Source: Flavobacterium sp.
GTDB taxonomy: Bacteria > Bacteroidota > Bacteroidia > Flavobacteriales > Flavobacteriaceae
Length of the DNA stretch: 34,829 nucleotides
NCBI GenBank assembly: GCA_015478765.1
Contig: JADMKR010000070.1
Coordinates: forward strand, 1-34,829
Direction of reading: 5' to 3'
Shown: piece after piece, positions 8,417-16,009 of the stretch
How positions within the stretch are numbered: the first letter of the stretch is position 1
Layout: each line of letters begins with the position of its first letter
The notes under the pieces: model-generated
Seen by the model: only the letters and a program-made list of their open reading frames with translations
Database searches by the model: none
Told to the model about the DNA's origin: nothing
Position numbers and translations under genes: made by a program

Positions 8417-9160
8417 ATGCCTGTATCCCCAAACTTTAAATCGGTTCATACCTCGAATTTCACCGTCTGCTTTACTCAGTGCACACCACAAGGTTACCTG
8501 AAATACACCGAATTGTGCAATTTGCTTCAAATAACCGCGGCCGCTCATGCCGATTCGGGTGGCATTAGTTTCACCGACCTGCAGCATGCCGATCAAGCTT
8601 GGGTCCTGAGCCGGATGCGGGTGGAGATTTCGGAATTGCCCAAATGGCGCGACTCGATTTCGGTTAAAACATGGATCGTCAGCATGGAAAATTCACGATC
8701 GGTCAGGGCACTCGAAGTATGGTGCGGCGACAAAAAAATAATTGGTTGTGAAACGTTTTGGGCTATATTCAACACCAAATCGCGCCGGCCGGAACAGCTA
8801 TCGCTTCCCTATCATCACTTCGAATTGTTTGCAGCACGGTTCGCCACAACTCAGCGCGTGTCAAAAGTATCGTTACCTCCCGACTTAGTTCCGTGCGGGG
8901 ATCACACCGTTGTTTTATCCGATTTGGATATTGTCAACCACGCCAACCATATCAAGTACCTGGAGTGGTGTCTGGATCATTCGGATCCCTGCATTGTTTT
9001 TCAGCGTAAAATCACATCTTTCGATATGAATTTCATGAAAGAACTCATGTTTGGTGACCGTGTTGTAATATTGGCAACTGCACACGACAGAGATTACACA
9101 TTCGCTCTTCAAAAAGAAGGTAAGAATTGCTTTCTGCTTCGATTAACGACGGAAGATTAG
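8417..9160 (+). CDS. Acyl-ACP thioesterase
   Basis: This 247-residue protein is of the bacterial FatA/FatB-like acyl-ACP thioesterase family, which releases free fatty acids from acyl carrier protein. It has two hotdog domains. The first (residues about 10-130) contains the helix segment LQITAAAHADS and the strands WVLSRMRVEI and DSISVKTWI. The second begins near 150. LDIVNHANHIKYLEWCLD at about 171-188 carries the Asn/His pair expected near the catalytic site. The length agrees with the family. It starts 3 bases after the barrel gene. It could equally be annotated as a generic acyl-[ACP] thioesterase, since chain-length preference is not readable. Confidence 0.88.
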   Translation: MPVSPNFKSVHTSNFTVCFTQCTPQGYLKYTELCNLLQITAAAHADSGGISFTDLQHADQAWVLSRMRVEISELPKWRDSISVKTWIVSMENSRSVRALEVWCGDKKIIGCETFWAIFNTKSRRPEQLSLPYHHFELFAARFATTQRVSKVSLPPDLVPCGDHTVVLSDLDIVNHANHIKYLEWCLDHSDPCIVFQRKITSFDMNFMKELMFGDRVVILATAHDRDYTFALQKEGKNCFLLRLTTED

Positions 9161-9199
9161 CCCTGAATGTTCCTGCAATCGGGCCACGCAAAAAGAAAG

Positions 9200-9236
9200 T
9201 ATAAAAAAAGCCTCCAAATAATTGGAGGCTCTTTCG
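9200..9236 (-). terminator. Rho-independent terminator of the two-component operon
   Basis: A perfect 9-bp stem, AGCCTCCAA at 9209-9217 and TTGGAGGCT at 9222-9230, closes on a 4-base loop. On the minus strand it is followed by a run of seven T residues (9202-9208), so it ends minus-strand transcription coming from the response regulator. The plus-strand side has only a weak T run, so termination of the thioesterase transcript here would be less efficient. Confidence 0.88.
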
Positions 9237-9250
9237 CATACTGTAATTTT

Positions 9251-9964
9251 TTATTCGGCTTTGCTTTTGACTACCAACCGGAAGCCTTCACCGTGGATGT
9301 TGAGTATTTCGACTTCATCATCACGTTTTAAGTATTTCCTAAGTTTGGCGATGTAGACGTCCATGCTTCGCGAGGTAAAGTAGTTGTCATCTCTCCAAAT
9401 CTTGGTCAGTGCAAGCTCACGCGGCATAAGATCGTTCTCGTGAAGCGTCAACATCTTCAGCAATTCGTTTTCCTTGGGGGAAAGTTTTATAGGCTCTTCG
9501 TCTTTGTAAGTCAGGAACCTAAGTTTCGAGTTCAGGTGGAAATTACCGATCTGGAATTCAAACTTGACATGATCATTCTTATTATCGGCCGCCTTACGCT
9601 GAATGATGGCTTTGATTTTCATCAGAAGTACTTCTGAATCGAATGGCTTGTTTAAATAATCATCGGCACCTACCTTATAACCTTTCAGCACATCTTCTTT
9701 CATCGATTTTGCTGTAAGGAATATGATTGGAACGTCCTTATTTTTTTCACGGATTTCCTTTGCAAGGGTATAGCCGTCTTTATACGGCATCATAACATCC
9801 AGTATACAAAGATCGTAAGTGTCTTTCTTGAATTTCTCAAAGCCTTCCATTCCATTTTTGGCCAGTGTGACATCAAAATCATTTAATGTCAGATAATCTT
9901 TTAAGATTGCACCAAAATTTTGGTCGTCTTCAACTAAGAGAATTTTTTTATTTTCTGTTTCCAT
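9251..9964 (-). CDS. rprY: OmpR/PhoB-type response regulator (RprY-like)
   Basis: This 237-residue transcription factor has an N-terminal receiver domain (residues 5-120) and a C-terminal winged-helix DNA-binding domain (about 135-235). Receiver residues are in place: acidic pair Asp13/Asp14, phosphoacceptor Asp56 in CILDVMMP, Thr84 and Lys106 in NKPF. The winged helix carries LSPKENELLKML and SMDVYIAKLRKYL. It starts 4 bases after the kinase gene ends, so the two form a pair. The pairing and sequence resemble RprX/RprY of Bacteroidota, hence the symbol, but that assignment rests on resemblance and not on a tree. Confidence 0.9.
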   Translation of the reverse strand: METENKKILLVEDDQNFGAILKDYLTLNDFDVTLAKNGMEGFEKFKKDTYDLCILDVMMPYKDGYTLAKEIREKNKDVPIIFLTAKSMKEDVLKGYKVGADDYLNKPFDSEVLLMKIKAIIQRKAADNKNDHVKFEFQIGNFHLNSKLRFLTYKDEEPIKLSPKENELLKMLTLHENDLMPRELALTKIWRDDNYFTSRSMDVYIAKLRKYLKRDDEVEILNIHGEGFRLVVKSKAE

Positions 9965-9968
9965 AGCT

Positions 9969-11552
9969 TTAGTTTATTAGTGGTATTTTTAAAATAAAGG
10001 TACTACCCTTTCCTTTTTCGCTTTCGACGAATATCTGTCCGTTATGATCATCCACGATTCTCTTTACATATGCCAGTCCTAGTCCGTGGCCTTTTACATT
10101 GTGTAAGTCACCGGTGTGTTCCCGGTAAAACTTTTCGAAAATTCGTTTTTGAGCAATTTTACTCATACCTGTTCCGTGATCTCTGACTTTTATTATCACA
10201 AAATCTTTTACATTTTCTGTGAAAATATCGATTGCCGGAGCCTCCGGAGAATATTTAATAGCGTTGTCAAGGATATTTACCAATACATTGGTAAAATGCA
10301 CGTCGTTTAACAATACGGTGGATCGACTGGCCCTGAAATGCGTTTTAATTGTTCCTTCACGATCTTCGATAATCAAATTAACGTGTTCCATCGCATCTTC
10401 CAGAATATCATGAATATCGTGTGAATCTTTGCTGATTTCGAGCTCCTTCTTCTCGAGTTTGGAGATCCTCAATACATTCTCAACCTGGGCGTGCATGCGC
10501 TTATTTTCATCCCTGATCATCTGCAGATATCGCTTTACCTTTTCCTGATCATCGATAACCTTTGGATTTCGGATCGCGTCCAAAGCAAGGTTAATCGTGG
10601 CGATCGGCGTTTTGAACTCATGCGTCATGTTGTTGATGAAATCGGTTTTTATCTCCGATATCTGACGTTGCTTGATCAATTGATTTAGTGCACTTGAATA
10701 GGCAATTATAATAATCAATGTAAATACAATCGACAATAATGTAATGCTGACGAGTTCTGAAAACAGGAATCGCTTTTTTTGCGGAAAGCTTACCAATAAC
10801 TGATATTTGTTCTTACCCTCGCTGTCCAGGAATATGGGAACGGCAAACGTTGCTTCTTTGTCGTATCTGAAATTATCAGATCGTATCTTGGTCGCCAACC
10901 CATTGCTATACACACCGAATTCAAAAGGTGTTTTGACACCAAAGTCATCCAACTGCTTACTGAGTAAGGCCTGTACTTTCTCTTTCGTTACTCTATCCTG
11001 AAGCGGTCGCAATGCAGCAATATCCCTAAATGATATCTCAAACAAGGCGTTGTCCATAATATCGAGGTCACCCGACTTTTTAATGGTAATATCTGGAATA
11101 ACATTTCGTTGCAATCCCGATTTATCAATATTGCCTTTATTATAAATCTCGGTTTTGCGCTTCGAGGTGTAATTCCGGAGCTTTACGCTATCTGCTTTCT
11201 TATCAAAGAACGACGACGAAATATTGTAATCTTCAGATAATATACTGTTGGAATAAACAATGGTTTCGTTCGTGCGTGAATCTCGTTGGTAGTATATAAA
11301 TTCCAAAAAGTCGCTCTTCTGAGGTTCTTTCCCTATACTATCCTTCAACATTCGGTACTTCTCCAGAAAACTGTTTACTTCCTCCTGCTGCAACTGATCG
11401 GCAACATTATTTATAACCTGGGTAACATGAAACCGAAATTGTTCATCATTGTTCTTGAACGAAGTGTTAAACCAGTAAACCTGCACTAAAATGATCCCTA
11501 TTAAGGATAAGCTCATTAAGATTACAAGTAATCTGAAAAACAATTTATTCAT
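9969..11552 (-). CDS. rprX: Sensor histidine kinase (RprX-like)
   Basis: This is a 527-residue inner-membrane kinase. Membrane helices are at about 7-28 and 264-287 and enclose a periplasmic sensor region of about 235 residues with no domain I recognise. The dimerisation/phosphoacceptor domain follows, with His311 in MTHEFKTPIATI. The ATPase domain has the N box (NILDNAIKYS), the G1 box (DHGTGMS), the F box (IFEKFYRE) and the G2 box (GHGLGLAYV). There is no clear HAMP domain between the second helix and the H box, which fits the RprX type. It is co-transcribed with the response regulator. The signal is unknown. Confidence 0.9.
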   Translation of the reverse strand: MNKLFFRLLVILMSLSLIGIILVQVYWFNTSFKNNDEQFRFHVTQVINNVADQLQQEEVNSFLEKYRMLKDSIGKEPQKSDFLEFIYYQRDSRTNETIVYSNSILSEDYNISSSFFDKKADSVKLRNYTSKRKTEIYNKGNIDKSGLQRNVIPDITIKKSGDLDIMDNALFEISFRDIAALRPLQDRVTKEKVQALLSKQLDDFGVKTPFEFGVYSNGLATKIRSDNFRYDKEATFAVPIFLDSEGKNKYQLLVSFPQKKRFLFSELVSITLLSIVFTLIIIIAYSSALNQLIKQRQISEIKTDFINNMTHEFKTPIATINLALDAIRNPKVIDDQEKVKRYLQMIRDENKRMHAQVENVLRISKLEKKELEISKDSHDIHDILEDAMEHVNLIIEDREGTIKTHFRASRSTVLLNDVHFTNVLVNILDNAIKYSPEAPAIDIFTENVKDFVIIKVRDHGTGMSKIAQKRIFEKFYREHTGDLHNVKGHGLGLAYVKRIVDDHNGQIFVESEKGKGSTFILKIPLIN

Positions 11553-11623
11553 CCTTACAAAATTAACTTTTTAACATTTAATCGACGGATACATTAACCA
11601 AATATTAACAAATACCTAATTAA

Positions 11624-12205
11624 TTATGTATTATTTAATTTTTTATGTATTTCCATGACTTTGGCCTCCAAATTTTCCGATCCCGAATTGAGAATTACAT
11701 AGTTACTCAGTTTTTCACGGTCGCGATCTTGCCACTGATTAGCCATGCGGCTCAGTACATTTTCCCGTGTCGTATTATCACGTTGAATAACGCGTTTTAT
11801 TCGAGTCTCGACCGGTGCACTTACCGTGATTATTTCGTCACAGTTTTTATAGGAACCACTTTCAAATAGTATCGCCGCCTCTTTAATCACGTAACCGGAA
11901 GTTTGTTGGCCTACCCATTGCTGGAAATGCGCAGCTACGGCGGGATGTACAATGGAATTTAATTGGCGAAGCTTGTCGGCATCGTTAAACACAATTTGTG
12001 CCAGTGCTGTGCGGTCGACTGCATCGTTTCTGAGGATTTGATTTCCGAACAGTGCCGCAATTTTATTTCGTACTTCAGGTGTATCCAGTATCTCCCTTCC
12101 GATTTCATCTGCAAAATATACAGGAACACCAAGTTGCTGAAAAATCTTCGCTACCGTCGTTTTCCCGCTGCCAATTCCGCCCGTGAGTCCGATAATTTTT
12201 GTCAT
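11624..12205 (-). CDS. coaE: Dephospho-CoA kinase
   Basis: CoaE phosphorylates the 3'-hydroxyl of dephospho-CoA, the last step of coenzyme A synthesis. The protein has 193 residues, near the family norm. The P-loop GLTGGIGSGKTT is at 6-17, YFADEIGREIL follows at about 30-40, and the lid region with RVIQRD is at about 138-143. Its start overlaps the glycosyltransferase stop by 4 bases (ATGA), so translation is probably coupled. The C-terminal 15 residues are Lys/Asn rich and end in AT-rich DNA before the kinase gene. An earlier CoA-pathway enzyme, coaBC, lies elsewhere in this window on the same strand. Confidence 0.95.
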   Translation of the reverse strand: MTKIIGLTGGIGSGKTTVAKIFQQLGVPVYFADEIGREILDTPEVRNKIAALFGNQILRNDAVDRTALAQIVFNDADKLRQLNSIVHPAVAAHFQQWVGQQTSGYVIKEAAILFESGSYKNCDEIITVSAPVETRIKRVIQRDNTTRENVLSRMANQWQDRDREKLSNYVILNSGSENLEAKVMEIHKKLNNT

Positions 12206-13200
12206 ACTTTAAAAAATAATTCCGGAAACACCTCACGGGGATCCCGTTTTAAAATTTCAACCTGAAAAAATGCTTTTAAAAATCCGATTCCGTATCCGTA
12301 AAACTGAATTGCGGCAGCTATAACAGAATTCACGCCGATAAAAATATTCCGATACTTTAAGGTTGCAACAATTAAAATAATCAGAAAATATAGGAGATAG
12401 ACCGCAATTGGGAGGAATTGACCCAGCAGCATTAATAAAATAGCGACGCAAAATCCCAAGATAAAAAGGGTCGGTAAAAAGAATGTCAGTTTTTTATATT
12501 CCGGATGCCAACTGTTTAAAATTGGACGTGCCTTTCCGAATTTATTGACCTGTTGGAAAAACTTCTGCCAACTGATCCGCCTTTTGTGATAAACGTATGC
12601 TTGCGGAATCAAAATCGTATCGAACCCCATCTTCCACAGTCGCATTGACAAATCCGGATCTTCTCCCGGATGAATATTTCCGAAACCCTGCGTGGCATTA
12701 AATGCTTTGCGGGAAATCCCCATATTGAAACTGCGCGGCTGAAACTTAGCCAGGTTTTCCGAGCCACCACGTATGCCACCAGTAGTTAAAAACGATGTCA
12801 TGGCAAAATCTACAGCTTTTTGAATCTGAGTGAACGATTCATGCGACTGATCCGGTCCGCCGAAACAATCCACGTAGTTCTTATCAAGAGCTTCGGCAAC
12901 AACGCTTAAATATTGTTTGGGGATGATACAATCGGAGTCGAATATTATAAAGTAATCGCCTTTAGCTTTCTTCATACCGAAGTTGCGCGAATCGCCCGGT
13001 CCGGAATTATTTTTAAAATAATACGAAATAGTAAGTTCCGGGCTATATTTTGCAGCCACATCTTTGCACAATATAGTCGATCCGTCTTCGACAAGAACAA
13101 TTTCAAACGGCTCCCTGAACTCAGAATCCACTAAACTTCGAAGCAATTCGTCAACTTCGTCGGGGCGGTTGAATACCGGAATGACAATGGAGAAATACAT
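12202..13200 (-). CDS. Family 2 glycosyltransferase with C-terminal membrane helices
   Basis: This 332-residue protein has a GT-A fold. It opens with FSIVIPVFNRPDEVDELL, has an EDGS nucleotide-binding turn at about 38-41, a metal-binding DSD at 88-90, and a GEDPDL segment at 179-184 in the position of the catalytic acidic motif. Residues about 240-280 and 290-315 form two or three membrane helices, so it acts at the inner face of the cytoplasmic membrane. The sugar donor and acceptor are unknown. Such enzymes in Bacteroidota usually work on lipid-linked or surface glycans. It starts the coaE-rprX-rprY run, with a perfect TATATTTG box just upstream. Confidence 0.88.
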   Translation of the reverse strand: MYFSIVIPVFNRPDEVDELLRSLVDSEFREPFEIVLVEDGSTILCKDVAAKYSPELTISYYFKNNSGPGDSRNFGMKKAKGDYFIIFDSDCIIPKQYLSVVAEALDKNYVDCFGGPDQSHESFTQIQKAVDFAMTSFLTTGGIRGGSENLAKFQPRSFNMGISRKAFNATQGFGNIHPGEDPDLSMRLWKMGFDTILIPQAYVYHKRRISWQKFFQQVNKFGKARPILNSWHPEYKKLTFFLPTLFILGFCVAILLMLLGQFLPIAVYLLYFLIILIVATLKYRNIFIGVNSVIAAAIQFYGYGIGFLKAFFQVEILKRDPREVFPELFFKV

Positions 13201-13213
13201 AGAAATATTTTAA

Positions 13214-13221
13214 CAAATATA
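13214..13221 (-). promoter_or_regulatory. Bacteroidetes -7 box upstream of the glycosyltransferase gene
   Basis: On the minus strand TATATTTG matches the consensus TAnnTTTG exactly and ends 13 bases before the ATG. The nearest TTG upstream is 23 bases away, longer than the usual 19 or so, and the implied leader would be only about 8 bases. This is a plausible but uncertain promoter for the glycosyltransferase-coaE-rprXY run. Confidence 0.4.
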
Positions 13222-13257
13222 CTTCATACATACAAAAGAGGTTACAAGAAATTTGTC

Positions 13258-13290
13258 AAAAAAAAGGGCCGCCATTTGGCAGCCCTTTCT
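13258..13290 (-). terminator. Terminator of the 850-residue T9SS cargo gene
   Basis: GGGCCGCC (13266-13273) pairs with GGCAGCCC (13278-13285) with one C/A mismatch and a 4-base ATTT loop. The stem is extended by AAA/TTT. The minus strand continues with a T run from 13265 downward. It lies 16 bases after the stop codon of the minus-strand cargo gene. Confidence 0.85.
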
Positions 13291-13306
13291 ACTAGTAAGA
13301 ATCAAT

Positions 13307-15856
13307 TTATTCCTTGATTACCTTCACGGATTTTATTTGATCACCACTTGAAACCTTCAAAATGTAAGCACCACTTGGCAATGTCGACATATCGACCTGT
13401 CCTGATGTTGCATTTAGGTTCTTGGCTGAAACCTGCTGGCCCAATAAGTTAAATATTGTGACAGAAGTTATTTCGGAAGTATATGATAAATTCAAAACGT
13501 CTTTTACCGGATTTGGATAGACAGCAAACGAACTTGCATCAAAAGTATTCGTACTTAGAGATGCGTCATACACTGATATAGCGAACGGTCCGGCGTTATC
13601 ATTGTTATATTCGTAAACCCTCAGATAGATGGTGCTGCCAGGTGCAACGCCTGATACTGTAGTCATTGAATAGTTACCTGTAGCGGCACCATCATCATCA
13701 CACCCAATTTGTGTCAGCGTACCGCATGATCCGCTATAAATAGTTACCACTGTGTCGATACCGGTACCAGTAGATGGCGACCCGGTTTCGATTGTAAGGC
13801 TTCCACTTGCTGGAACCACTGCACTATACCAAACATCACCGCCTGCAAATCCGAAACATGTGCCCGGTACTGGCTGGCTTGAATCGGTAGCACCCAATGT
13901 TGTTCCGTCGACTACATTATCAGAATATACACCTCCAGGGATTAGGCTGATCGCATCAGAACATTCGTCATTGGCCGGTGCAACGGGTGGAGCAACTGTT
14001 AAAACACCGCTGATGTTGGCTGTACCGTCCCAAAAACCATTTGCATATCCACCATATACATAACCTCCGTTGTTTAAACGGAAACGTGTAGCATAGTAAT
14101 ATGTTCCAGGTGTCAAATTAGCACCTATGGTCGCCATATATTCATCGTTGTTACCAACATATGCAGCATTGTGAGTAGCAGGGATCCAGTTTGTCCATGT
14201 TGATGGATCTGTGTTCTGTCCTTCAGGACTGATACCAACCCATGCTGAAATTCCCGGAGCCTGTCCGTCGATATTTGGCGCGACATCTGTCAAACCTCCT
14301 TCATAAACTTGTCCGTAAACTGTATCAGATCCACCCTGATCGATATTAATAGTTGCTGGCCATTGTAGGTTTGCATAATCTGGCTCATCTGTTGAAGGAA
14401 CTCCACAAACAATACTTCGCGTTCTACTCGTCGTATTGGAAGTACACTGATTGTCTACGTGTGTATAAAATCGTACTTGACCGGTAATGGTAGACACCCA
14501 TGTTAACGGCGTTGTATCAGCGGCAAACGAGGTTGTACCGTCGGCATTTGAAACAGTGATAAAATCAGTGGCTATCGAACTGCTGAATGTATAGGTCTGT
14601 CCGGCGGTAACGTTAACCAGGGAGTATTCCCCTGCAAATCCTGCCGTGGTAATTTGATTTACGGCTACCCCATCGCATTCGGCAGGAGTATATCCAGTTG
14701 TGCCGCCTGGCCACTGGCCATTTGGAGAAGCAAGACAGTATCCAGGTGCTGCTTCGGTAGTAAAGCTCCATACCGAACAACCCGTTGCGCTGCCCGCAAT
14801 GTTTTTAGGAACAATCATCCAGTATACAACCGTGTTGTAACCATTTAACTGCAGTGCCGTACCGGTTGTATTGGTAGTGTAATTACCCACCAACGTTGTA
14901 ACATCATCAGCAGTGTTGCCAACATAGAGATCGTAGGAAGTTGGCATATCGCCGGTCGCCGGTACATCCCACGTTAATGTTATTGGGCCAACGGGAACAT
15001 CAATGGCGCCCATTGCCGGCGATGGATTGGATGCACATCCCGGTAATAAAGTAGTATTGAACAAATGTGGCCCTGACCATGAGCTATAGCCATCTGTACC
15101 GCAGTCGTTTCGAACATAGAACTCATAAGCTGTCATGGCAGTCAGGCCAGTTGCGGTGTAGGTAGTTCCTGTGACTTCCTCGCCGGTACCATCAGCGGTT
15201 GAAGGCGTTCCGGTGCCGGCAGGCTGTACCACGATTGCGGCATTGGTTTCAGCGGAAGTCCACGATAATTGAGCCTCAGTCGATGATGTTATGCTGGCAG
15301 TACCGTTTGAAGGCGCGACGCATGTTGGAATGACAACAGTCACGGTGTAATCCTCAGCCTGGCCATATCCATTTTCAAGCGAATTGCAGGCATCTGTATA
15401 TTCAAAGTATGATTTTACGATACGCATCCGAGTCGATCCGGGAAGCGCTGTAGCCGGAACAACAACAGTACCCGAAACCTGCAAACCGTCCAAACCGGTC
15501 GAATTGGTAATGGAGCCTATTTCGTAAGTCTCACCTACATCGTCAAAATCACCATCTTGATTCCAGTCGGCATAAACGGCAAAATAATTTACGTAATTTC
15601 CGCCGGTGTTTCCTTCAAATATGGCAGGATAGCTGCCACCGGTATCTACCGATCCCATCATGGCGGTAAAATCCTCATGCTCAGGCCCGCCTAGGTCGGC
15701 TAACGTAACATTATTGATACCCGCCAAATTTACTCTGGTAATGGGCTCGACACCCCATTGAAATTCTAATGGCCCGCAATAAGGCGTGGGAAATTGCGCA
15801 TAACTGCTGGATGCAAAGCCCAGCAGCAATACAAGCAAAAAAGTAATTTTTTTCAT
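13307..15856 (-). CDS. Secreted multidomain protein with T9SS type A sorting domain
   Basis: The protein has 849 residues from the ATG at 15856. An upstream ATG at 15925 would put 23 residues before a normal signal peptide (MKKITFLLVLLLGFASSSYAQ), so I reject it. Approximate domains: signal 1-20; a GEVED-type beta domain at 50-170 (DWNQDGDFDDVGETYEIG); fibronectin III at 178-268 and a related domain at 270-370; two unrecognised beta-rich regions to 625; a PPC-like beta sandwich at 632-765 containing GGDVWYSAVVPASGSL; and the T9SS type A C-terminal domain at 775-849 (YPNPVKDVLNL, LLGQQV, SGAYILKV, KSVKVIKE). It should be exported by T9SS and anchored or released at the cell surface. No catalytic domain is visible, so an adhesin or structural role is possible. 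Confidence 0.9.
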   Translation of the reverse strand: MKKITFLLVLLLGFASSSYAQFPTPYCGPLEFQWGVEPITRVNLAGINNVTLADLGGPEHEDFTAMMGSVDTGGSYPAIFEGNTGGNYVNYFAVYADWNQDGDFDDVGETYEIGSITNSTGLDGLQVSGTVVVPATALPGSTRMRIVKSYFEYTDACNSLENGYGQAEDYTVTVVIPTCVAPSNGTASITSSTEAQLSWTSAETNAAIVVQPAGTGTPSTADGTGEEVTGTTYTATGLTAMTAYEFYVRNDCGTDGYSSWSGPHLFNTTLLPGCASNPSPAMGAIDVPVGPITLTWDVPATGDMPTSYDLYVGNTADDVTTLVGNYTTNTTGTALQLNGYNTVVYWMIVPKNIAGSATGCSVWSFTTEAAPGYCLASPNGQWPGGTTGYTPAECDGVAVNQITTAGFAGEYSLVNVTAGQTYTFSSSIATDFITVSNADGTTSFAADTTPLTWVSTITGQVRFYTHVDNQCTSNTTSRTRSIVCGVPSTDEPDYANLQWPATINIDQGGSDTVYGQVYEGGLTDVAPNIDGQAPGISAWVGISPEGQNTDPSTWTNWIPATHNAAYVGNNDEYMATIGANLTPGTYYYATRFRLNNGGYVYGGYANGFWDGTANISGVLTVAPPVAPANDECSDAISLIPGGVYSDNVVDGTTLGATDSSQPVPGTCFGFAGGDVWYSAVVPASGSLTIETGSPSTGTGIDTVVTIYSGSCGTLTQIGCDDDGAATGNYSMTTVSGVAPGSTIYLRVYEYNNDNAGPFAISVYDASLSTNTFDASSFAVYPNPVKDVLNLSYTSEITSVTIFNLLGQQVSAKNLNATSGQVDMSTLPSGAYILKVSSGDQIKSVKVIKE

Positions 15857-15887
15857 GAACTGAATGTATTTGGTTAATAATAAAGGG

Positions 15888-15917
15888 CAAATTATGATAT
15901 TAATTGAAACAATGCAA
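15888..15917 (-). promoter_or_regulatory. Possible promoter of the 849-residue T9SS cargo gene
   Basis: On the minus strand a TTG (15917-15915) lies 20 bases upstream of TAATTTG (15894-15888), one base shorter than the TAnnTTTG consensus. The position, 32 bases before the ATG, fits the gene being its own transcription unit between two terminators. Confidence 0.35.
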
Positions 15918-15961
15918 CTCTCCAAGCTAATTTGTTATCAGTGCTTTAGCCAATTAACAGA

Positions 15962-15995
15962 CAAAAAAAAAGGCTGCCCTGGGGCAGCCTTTTTA
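15962..15995 (-). terminator. Terminator of the large T9SS cargo gene
   Basis: AGGCTGCC (15971-15978) and GGCAGCCT (15983-15990) form a perfect 8-bp stem with a 4-base CTGG loop. Eight A residues (15963-15970) give a long T run on the minus strand, and TTTT follows on the plus side. It lies just after the stop codon at 16010 and ends the upstream gene's transcript. Confidence 0.92.
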
Positions 15996-16009
15996 TAAAA
16001 GAATTTTGA

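Noticed and set aside
11558..11565. TAATTTTG box directly before the histidine kinase gene
   Set aside because: It matches TAnnTTTG but ends only about 5 bases before the ATG and has no TTG at the right distance. It is likely chance in AT-rich DNA.
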